A DNA stretch of 7,396 nucleotides from NCBI GenBank assembly GCA_946480845.1, contig CAMLLJ010000139.1, positions 1 to 7,396 of the forward strand, in the 5' to 3' direction. Position 1 is the first letter of the stretch. Every line of letters starts with the position of its first letter. The DNA is from an uncultured Gemmatimonadota bacterium. Its GTDB lineage: Bacteria > Gemmatimonadota > Gemmatimonadetes > Gemmatimonadales > GWC2-71-9. The notes below the pieces were generated by a model. It did not search any database, was not told where the DNA came from, and was given only the letters and a program-made list of their open reading frames with translations. This document shows, in pieces, positions 1-7,396 of the stretch. The translations under genes were made by a program, and so were the position numbers.

Positions 1-560
1 CGGCGATCGCGGCCGGCTGCCACGAACGCACCGCGCACCGGCGGCTCGACCTTGCCACCGCAGTGGAGCTGGGGCCGTTCCGGGTGCATGCAACGCCGAG
101 CATGCACGACGCCGCGGAACCGGTGGTGCTGGCCGTCCACTGCGCCGACGGGGAGCGGGTGGGCGTGGCCTACGATCTCGGCCGCTCGACCACGGGGATA
201 AGGTTCCTGCTCCGCGACCTGTCGGCCCTGGTGCTGGAGTCGAACCACGATGAGATGCGGCTGCGGACCTGCGGCTACCCGCCGTCGGTCCAGGAGCGGA
301 TCGCCAGCTCCACTGGCCACCTCTCGAACCGGGCGGCCGCGGCGCTGCTGGGTGAGATCTGTCACGAGGGGCTGGGCCTGGTGGTGCTGGCCCACCTGAG
401 CGAGAAGTCGAACGACCCCGACGAGGCCCTCCGGGCGGTGCTGCCCGCGCTGGAACGGGCGCGCTTCGGCGGGGCGCTGCATGTGGCCGGGCAGCATCTC
501 CCGCTCCCGGCACTGCCCGTGAGAAGCCCCGCCCCCCAGCTGGCACTCCGGCTGGCGTGA
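1..560 (+). CDS. MBL-fold metallo-hydrolase, WalJ/YycJ-like (3' part, start outside window)
   Basis: The frame is open from base 3 to the TGA at 558-560, giving 185 visible residues; the N-terminal half with the HxHxDH metal motif must lie upstream of the window. Visible family features in order are an SMHDAAEP segment (nt about 99-122), YDLG with the likely metal-bridging Asp at nt 174-176, ESNHDE (nt about 237-254), GHLSN (nt about 315-329) and AHLS (nt about 390-401). This series fits the YycJ/WalJ branch of metallo-beta-lactamase hydrolases, whose members are metal-dependent phosphoesterases or nucleases acting in the cytoplasm. The internal GTG at 63 should not be taken as the start, because coding runs upstream of it and the fold would be cut in half. 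The tail is Pro/Leu/Ala-rich. The gene converges on the minus-strand gene ending at 582. The family call is firm; the exact substrate cannot be read from the sequence. Confidence 0.85.
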   Translation, partial: AIAAGCHERTAHRRLDLATAVELGPFRVHATPSMHDAAEPVVLAVHCADGERVGVAYDLGRSTTGIRFLLRDLSALVLESNHDEMRLRTCGYPPSVQERIASSTGHLSNRAAAALLGEICHEGLGLVVLAHLSEKSNDPDEALRAVLPALERARFGGALHVAGQHLPLPALPVRSPAPQLALRLA

Positions 561-567
561 GCGGGGC
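526..567. terminator. Weak candidate bidirectional hairpin between convergent genes
   Basis: The arms GCCCCGC (526-532) and GCGGGGC (561-567) are complementary, with a nested CCAGC (536-540)/GCTGG (551-555) pair inside. The structure spans the stop codon of the plus-strand gene and lies just beyond the end of the minus-strand gene stopping at 582. Neither side has a real T-run (the minus-strand side reads TTCTC), so termination is only a guess based on position between convergent genes. Confidence 0.22.
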
Positions 568-581
568 GGCGAAGGCCGCGG

Positions 582-956
582 CTAGCTGCCGGTGTCCGGA
601 TCGGGAGGCACGGCGACGCCGGCGGGACGCGGCGTGGCCGCGCCGACCCGGGTCAGCGTGATGGGCTTCTGCAGGTCACCGCCGGACAGCGTCAGCGCCT
701 TCTTCCCCACCTTCACCCGGTACACTTCCCACTCGCCGCCGATCGCGATGGCGATCGAGTCGCCCGCGAGGCGCCAGCGCGACGTTTCCCGGCCCCAGCT
801 CGCGCTCGAGTCGGGACGGATGATCACTTCGCGCGGACCACCCCGTGTATCCACCTTGGCGGCCACCCGCCAGGTGCCCACGATCGGGGACTCCTGTCCC
901 TGCACGGTGGCAGGCACCAGCACCGACGCCATCAGCACTACCCCAGCCAGCCTCAC
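582..956 (-). CDS. Small exported protein, lipocalin-like
   Basis: This encodes 124 residues. Residues 1-20 form a signal peptide: a short basic start (MR), a hydrophobic core (LAGVVLMASVLV) and a likely cleavage at VQG|QE, so the mature protein of about 104 residues is probably periplasmic or secreted. The mature part begins with a GTW motif (27-29), followed by alternating strands (REVIIRP, SRWRLAGDSIAIAI, EWEVYRVKV, KALTL, ITLTRVG). This suggests a small antiparallel beta-barrel or sandwich of the lipocalin-like/NlpE-like kind that reports the 'cost' of a property in many Gemmatimonadota secretomes. The tail (105-124) is Pro/Ala-rich and probably disordered. The GTG start is chosen because GGGAGGT (962-968) lies 5 nt upstream and the signal peptide would be broken by the later ATG. 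It follows the beta-barrel gene by 53 bases and may be co-transcribed. I recognise no specific function. Confidence 0.72.
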   Translation of the reverse strand: MRLAGVVLMASVLVPATVQGQESPIVGTWRVAAKVDTRGGPREVIIRPDSSASWGRETSRWRLAGDSIAIAIGGEWEVYRVKVGKKALTLSGGDLQKPITLTRVGAATPRPAGVAVPPDPDTGS

Positions 957-961
957 GCAAG

Positions 962-968
962 ACCTCCC
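962..968 (-). promoter_or_regulatory. Ribosome binding site of the lipocalin-like gene
   Basis: GGGAGGT on the minus strand sits 5 bases before the GTG at 954-956. It decides this start over an ATG eight codons further in, which would destroy the signal peptide. Confidence 0.7.
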
Positions 969-1009
969 ACGAGATTGTCCGCTGCACCCGGAAGCAAGAC
1001 GAATGCCGA

Positions 1010-1624
1010 TTACCGGCTTCCCCCCGGCCCGATCGGGACGCCCAGGCCGAAGCTCAGGTGGACATCGTGCTGGAGCACCTGCTCGGTGACGGTCGGGCCG
1101 GTGAATTCCGCATTGTAGATGTAGTCGTCGGCATGCACGTAGAAGCTGAGCAGGCTGCCCAGCCGGAGGCCCACTGTGGCGCCGGCCACCCCGCCGATGC
1201 TGGTCCGGTCGAGCTGGTCCTCGAATGCCTCGCCACTCCGGCGCACCATGCTCGCACCGCCGCTCAGCATGAAGACCACCGGGCTGGCGAGCGGCAGGAC
1301 GCTCAGGGTGAGGCGGCCGCTCCCGCTCAGCACGTTGCCCGGGGTCCGCTCCTCCGGACCGCCGGCGTTGAAGCGGAGCTCGCTCGGCGAGTAGTCCGCC
1401 GTGAAGGCCAGGCCGACTCGCTGGCCGAACCCGATACCGAGCCGGCCGCCCACGAGCAGGCTGATCTCCTGCTTGAACTCCTCGCCCTCGGCGGCCTTCA
1501 CCAGCTCGGCCGTCGGGATGTAGACGCCGATGTTGGGCGAAATCGAGATCTGCTGCGCCGCAAGCCTGCCCGACGGCAGGAGGCCGGCCGCCAACGCGAC
1601 GACCAGGAATCGGACCTGACGCAC
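1010..1624 (-). CDS. Outer-membrane beta-barrel-like protein
   Basis: This encodes 204 residues from the chosen GTG. Residues 1-23 form a signal peptide (MRQVR, then hydrophobic FLVVALAAGLL, with cleavage likely after LAA before QQ). The mature protein alternates Gly- and aromatic-rich amphipathic strands with polar loops: ISISPNIGVYIPT, SLLVGGRLGIGFG, VGLAFTADYSP, SGRLTLSVLPLA, VVFMLSGGASM, IGGVAGATVGLRLG, LLSFYVHADDYIY, DVHLSFGLGVPIG. About eight such strands fit a small OmpA/OmpW-like barrel seen widely as 'outer membrane beta-barrel protein'. The last residues are GPGGSR, so the usual C-terminal aromatic residue is displaced or absent. An in-frame ATG at 1678 is open but has no ribosome binding site and would put 18 Arg-rich residues before the signal peptide and overlap a promoter-like sequence; GTG 1624 has GGAG 5 nt upstream. 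The ligand or role is unknown. Confidence 0.75.
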   Translation of the reverse strand: MRQVRFLVVALAAGLLPSGRLAAQQISISPNIGVYIPTAELVKAAEGEEFKQEISLLVGGRLGIGFGQRVGLAFTADYSPSELRFNAGGPEERTPGNVLSGSGRLTLSVLPLASPVVFMLSGGASMVRRSGEAFEDQLDRTSIGGVAGATVGLRLGSLLSFYVHADDYIYNAEFTGPTVTEQVLQHDVHLSFGLGVPIGPGGSR

Positions 1625-1629
1625 GCCTG

Positions 1630-1633
1630 CTCC
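1630..1633 (-). promoter_or_regulatory. Ribosome binding site of the beta-barrel gene
   Basis: GGAG on the minus strand lies 5 bases before the GTG at 1622-1624, supporting this start over the ATG at 1676-1678. Confidence 0.6.
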
Positions 1634-1649
1634 AGGAAGAGGACGGCGG

Positions 1650-1678
1650 AATATGCGGCGGCGAGCCGCGAACGCCAA
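1650..1678 (-). promoter_or_regulatory. Candidate promoter of the beta-barrel gene
   Basis: On the minus strand TTGGCG (1673-1678, four of six matches to TTGACA) is followed after 17 bases by CATATT (1650-1655, four of six matches to TATAAT). The predicted transcript would start near 1643, about 20 bases before the GTG start. The sequence starts just upstream of, and does not overlap, the peroxidase stop codon (1680-1682). It is read by eye and no start-site data exist. Confidence 0.4.
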
Positions 1679-1679
1679 G

Positions 1680-3089
1680 CTACGGCCGGCCTGCCGGGCC
1701 GGCCCCGCTCCGCCGGTTGTCGTCCACCGGCAGCCCGCTGGGCACGCGCTCCGGCGTGAGACGGTGCAGCGTGCGCGCCGCCGGATCGGTGAGCGCCTTC
1801 ATGAACTCGGTCACCTCGTCGACCTGCTGCGGCGTGAATACCACGCCGTCGAGCAGCGTGTCGCGCGTCGCCAGGATGGCGTCGAAGTTGGCGAGGACCG
1901 TACCCCGCAGGATGGGCTCCAGCTGCCCGGCATCGTACTGCTGCAGCTTCAGGTGCGACTCGCTGTAATGGTCGACGAAGGCGCGCAGGTCGGTGAAGGC
2001 GCCGTCGTGCCCCCAGGGACCGGTCAGCTCGACGTTGCGGAGCGGCGTGGTGCGGAACCGGTACCGGTCGCTGGCGAGCCCGGTGACGCGCATCCGCCCG
2101 AAATCGTCGTTCCCCGCCGGTCCGTCTCCCTGCCCGGGCCCGAGCTGCGCCAGCGCGACGTTATGGAACTCGTTGTCGGTGAAGGCCGGCCCGTTGTGGC
2201 AGAGGGAACAGCGGGCCGCCATGAAGTTCTTCGCGCCGGCGAGCTGGACCGCGCTCAGCGCGCCGTCGTTGCCCGCGAGGAAGCTGTCCCACGGCGAGCG
2301 ATTCGAGGCGAAGTCGCTGATCAGGAATCCGGCGATCGCATTGCTGGCGTGCGCGAAGGTCATCTCGGAGAACGGTGTCCCCGGATAGGCCGCCTGGAAC
2401 AGGGCGCGGTACTCGGGAATGGCGCCCAGGCGCTGCATCAGGGCCGCCCAGACGGCGGGCTCCTGGTCATCGGCGATTGCCGCGAGCTCGTTCCCCGCGT
2501 CGCCGCGCATTTCCGAGCGGGAGAGGACCGGGAAGAGGGGCAAGGCCGACAGCGCCCCGAACTCGAACGTCCGCGCCATGGCGGGCGTGACCTTGGCGCC
2601 GGCGGGCGTGTGCACCGTCCCGACCGCGTCTGCGAAGACCCTGCCGTCCCAGAAGAACGACTCGAGGGCGTGCAGGTTGAACGCCGAAGGCGCGTTGCGG
2701 GGGATGAAGGCGCCGAGCGGATGCGAGCGATCGGGGCCAAGTGCGGTCGCGCCCTGGCCGATGGAAAGGCTCCGGCTGTCGCCAGTACCCAGCCGGGGCA
2801 GGTGGCAGGTCATGCAGGAAATGTCGCGATTGCCGCTCAGCTCCTTGTCGAAGGCGAGCAGCTTGCCCAGCTGGACCAGGGAGGCACGGACCCGCGGCGG
2901 CGCCGCGAGCGGCGTGATGCCACGCGCGGCCGTGAGCACGCGCACCTCGGCCGCCAGTGCGCTGGCCTCCCCGCGCGCGAGGGCCGGCGGCGAGCCCGGC
3001 GTGGTGACATCATCGGCGGCGCAGGCGCCCAGCATGGCGGCCAGGGCGACGGCGACGGACGCAGATCTGAAGTCAATCCTGCTGCACAT
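1680..3089 (-). CDS. Diheme cytochrome c peroxidase/MauG-family lipoprotein
   Basis: This encodes 469 residues. The N-terminus (MCSRIDF, hydrophobic SVAVALAAML) ends in a lipobox L20-G-A-C23, so the protein should be lipid-anchored and face the periplasm. Two c-type heme sites are present: CMTCH (C92, C95, H96) in the peroxidatic-heme domain and CSLCH (C294, C297, H298) in the electron-transfer domain. The family block PRNAPSAFN...FFWDGR (130-150) carries W147, matching the Trp between the hemes, with H123 placed like the distal His of Pseudomonas CCP. PAFTDNEFHN, TTPLRNVELTGPWGHDG (348-363) and FVDHY (371-375) are also typical. The usual reaction is reduction of H2O2 with electrons from small c cytochromes; MauG-like members instead oxidise proteins. 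The ATG at 3087-3089 follows AGGAGGT by 4 bases and begins the signal sequence; an open 76-codon extension upstream is non-coding in character. The length is longer than typical CCP (about 320-350) because of inserts at about 150-260 and 312-330. Confidence 0.92.
   Translation of the reverse strand: MCSRIDFRSASVAVALAAMLGACAADDVTTPGSPPALARGEASALAAEVRVLTAARGITPLAAPPRVRASLVQLGKLLAFDKELSGNRDISCMTCHLPRLGTGDSRSLSIGQGATALGPDRSHPLGAFIPRNAPSAFNLHALESFFWDGRVFADAVGTVHTPAGAKVTPAMARTFEFGALSALPLFPVLSRSEMRGDAGNELAAIADDQEPAVWAALMQRLGAIPEYRALFQAAYPGTPFSEMTFAHASNAIAGFLISDFASNRSPWDSFLAGNDGALSAVQLAGAKNFMAARCSLCHNGPAFTDNEFHNVALAQLGPGQGDGPAGNDDFGRMRVTGLASDRYRFRTTPLRNVELTGPWGHDGAFTDLRAFVDHYSESHLKLQQYDAGQLEPILRGTVLANFDAILATRDTLLDGVVFTPQQVDEVTEFMKALTDPAARTLHRLTPERVPSGLPVDDNRRSGAGPAGRP
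1684..1704 (-). repeat. GC-rich hairpin at the 3' end of the peroxidase gene
   Basis: GGCCGGC (1684-1690) and GCCGGCC (1698-1704) form a 7-bp stem with a 7-base loop immediately before the stop codon of the minus-strand peroxidase gene. No T-run follows, so a strong intrinsic terminator is unlikely; it could slow decay or weakly attenuate read-through into the beta-barrel gene. Confidence 0.35.
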
Positions 3090-3093
3090 ACCG

Positions 3094-3100
3094 ACCTCCT
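3094..3100 (-). promoter_or_regulatory. Ribosome binding site of the peroxidase gene
   Basis: AGGAGGT on the minus strand, a near-perfect Shine-Dalgarno sequence, lies 4 bases before the ATG at 3087-3089. This fixes the start at the lipoprotein signal rather than at the upstream open frame. Confidence 0.85.
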
Positions 3101-3138
3101 GAGCTGCTGCGGGGCGGGCGAGGGCGTTTCGAGGGGGC

Positions 3139-3188
3139 GAGCTGTCCTGCAGGATAGATCGGATTCGGGGACCGGATCCCGACAGCTC
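3139..3188. repeat. Inverted repeat with central palindrome in the kinase-peroxidase gap
   Basis: GAGCTGTC (3139-3146) is repeated inverted as GACAGCTC (3181-3188), 34 bases apart, and the 10-base palindrome TCCTGCAGGA (3145-3154) overlaps the left arm. The gap between the kinase and peroxidase genes is 103 bases (3090-3192). No T-run follows on the minus strand, so it is not a standard terminator. On the minus strand TATCCT (3146-3151), inside the palindrome, could serve as a -10 element, but I find no -35 at the right distance. It may be an operator or an mRNA fold between the two genes. Confidence 0.4.
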
Positions 3189-3192
3189 CGGC

Positions 3193-5964
<2,772 letters not shown>

Positions 5965-6561
5965 TCAATGCTCCACGGGCGGGGGAGGCGTGGCGTCGCA
6001 CGCCACGAGAGCCCGGTGCAGGAGCAGCCGGGCCTTTCTCCATTCCCGCTGCACCGTGCGCTCCGAGACGCCGCGCAGGCGGGCCAGTTCGACGAAGGAG
6101 AATCCGCAGAAGAAATGGAGGTCCACCAATTGAGCCAGCTGGGGGGCCGTGAGGGCGAGGGTGTCGAGTGCGGCGGCCAGCTCTTCGAGCGACTCGGCCG
6201 GTGGCTGGAGCCCTGCGGCCGCCGCGTCGGCGCCGGACGAGGTGATTTCGAACTGCCCGCCGCGCTTGATCGCCTGCCGGCGGCGGCTGTAGTCGACCAA
6301 CAGCCCGCGCATCGCCCTGGAGGCGTAGGCGAGGAAACGGGCATGGTCCGGAAAGGCCACGGACTCGCGGCCGGCCATGTCGAGGTAGGCTTCGTGGAGC
6401 AGCGTGGTGGCGCCAAGCGTGAGGTCCGCCCCGCCCCGGCGGACATGGGACTCGGCCAGGGCGTGCAGTTCCCGGTACAGCCGGGCGAAGAGCTCGTCCG
6501 CCGCCGCCCGGGTGCCGGCGTCGGCGGAGCGGATGAGCTCCCCGATAGGAGCGTTCGCCAT
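5965..6561 (-). CDS. ECF-family RNA polymerase sigma factor (TIGR02999/Sigma70_ECF type)
   Basis: This encodes 198 residues, usual for ECF sigma factors. Region 2 covers about 5-98: ELFARLYRELHALAE, then TLGATTLLHEAYLDM (48-62), HARFLAYASRAMRGLLVDY (73-91) and SRRRQAIKRGG. These match the branch common in Gemmatimonadota, Acidobacteriota and Planctomycetota, in which TLQPTALVHEAYL replaces the acidic DAED-type motif. A linker (103-125) is followed by region 4 (about 126-185) with a helix-turn-helix FSFVELARLRGVSERTVQREWRKAR (two parts, 155-178) that would read the -35 element. The start is set at ATG 6559-6561, giving the family's usual N-terminus; GAGGG lies very close (2 bases). The ATG at 6600 has no ribosome binding site and falls in a promoter-like -10. 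No anti-sigma gene is visible; the next gene is the kinase, suggesting regulation by phosphorylation. Confidence 0.92.
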   Translation of the reverse strand: MANAPIGELIRSADAGTRAAADELFARLYRELHALAESHVRRGGADLTLGATTLLHEAYLDMAGRESVAFPDHARFLAYASRAMRGLLVDYSRRRQAIKRGGQFEITSSGADAAAAGLQPPAESLEELAAALDTLALTAPQLAQLVDLHFFCGFSFVELARLRGVSERTVQREWRKARLLLHRALVACDATPPPPVEH

Positions 6562-6595
6562 GTCCCTCGGGGATCGGGTCGCGTACGATCCTGCC

Positions 6596-6625
6596 AACAT
6601 ACGGCGCGGGACCGGCTGCCGCCAA
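6596..6625 (-). promoter_or_regulatory. Candidate promoter of the sigma-kinase unit
   Basis: On the minus strand TTGGCG (6620-6625) is followed after 18 bases by TATGTT (6596-6601, four of six matches to TATAAT). The transcript would begin near 6588, about 27 bases before the sigma ATG. It lies after the groEL terminator, as expected for an independent unit. It was found by eye only. Confidence 0.4.
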
Positions 6626-6648
6626 GACGGGTTGGCCGGCCCCGCCCG

Positions 6649-6683
6649 AAAACACGGCGGCCCGGGCTATGCCCGGGCCGCCG
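6649..6683 (-). terminator. Intrinsic terminator of groEL
   Basis: CGGCGGCCCGGGC (6655-6667) and GCCCGGGCCGCCG (6671-6683) form a perfect 13-bp stem with a 3-base loop, starting about 22 bases after the groEL stop. On the minus strand the stem is followed by TGTTTTC, a short imperfect T-run, as in intrinsic terminators of GC-rich genomes. It separates groEL from the sigma-kinase genes. Confidence 0.8.
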
Positions 6684-6704
6684 CCTGCATGGTACGCCTG
6701 CGGG

Positions 6705-7396
<692 letters not shown>

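Noticed and set aside
592..1089. 165-codon plus-strand open frame opposite the lipocalin-like gene
   Set aside because: It crosses into the next gene, is Pro/Ser/Arg-rich, and lacks a signal, while the minus strand has a ribosome binding site and signal peptide.
1625..1678. 18-codon extension of the beta-barrel gene (ATG at 1678)
   Set aside because: It lacks a ribosome binding site, adds an Arg-rich stretch before the signal peptide, and overlaps a promoter-like sequence.
845..1759. 304-codon open frame on the plus strand opposite the beta-barrel gene
   Set aside because: It spans two gene boundaries, and its translation is His/Gln/Arg-rich with no signal or domain, whereas the minus strand gives a clean signal peptide and strand pattern.
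6562..6600. 13-codon extension of the sigma gene (ATG at 6600)
   Set aside because: It has no Shine-Dalgarno sequence, overlaps the candidate -10 element, and goes beyond the usual family N-terminus.

Overview
The window is GC-rich bacterial chromosomal DNA, densely coded, with six of its seven genes on the minus strand. The most likely source is a member of the Gemmatimonadota, with Acidobacteriota as the alternative. This is inferred from an ECF sigma factor of the TIGR02999 type directly joined to a PknB-like kinase with a TPR tail, several GTG starts, and small exported proteins with signal peptides ending near Ala/Gly-Gln. No phylogeny could be run.

Layout, left to right. Positions 1-560 (+) hold the 3' part of a WalJ/YycJ-like metallo-beta-lactamase-fold hydrolase. 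It converges on a minus-strand series of genes. Read in transcription order from the right, these are: the 3' end of groEL (6705-7396, cut by the window edge) with a 13-bp hairpin terminator after it; an ECF sigma factor (5965-6561); a membrane Ser/Thr kinase with a periplasmic TPR region (3193-5964), whose GTG start directly abuts the sigma stop codon; a diheme cytochrome c peroxidase/MauG-like lipoprotein (1680-3089); a small outer-membrane beta-barrel-like protein (1010-1624); and a small exported lipocalin-like protein (582-956). No gap between genes exceeds about 145 bases.

The sigma factor and kinase form a clear two-gene unit, with a promoter-like sequence between the groEL terminator and the sigma gene. 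Three cell-envelope genes follow in the same direction with gaps of 53-103 bases. The beta-barrel gene has its own promoter-like sequence, so the whole set need not be one transcript. Its -35 hexamer (TTGGCG) is the same as that of the sigma-gene candidate promoter.

The best lead is the sigma-kinase pair. The sigma factor lacks the acidic DAED-type motif usual in region 2.2 and has threonines there instead. This resembles the logic of kinase-activated ECF sigma factors such as EcfP/PknT of Vibrio, so the kinase may switch on its partner by phosphorylation in response to a periplasmic cue. A second lead is a tyrosine in the peroxidase homologue near where classical diheme peroxidases have a methionine heme ligand. 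I see no mobile element, CRISPR array, tRNA or rRNA gene.
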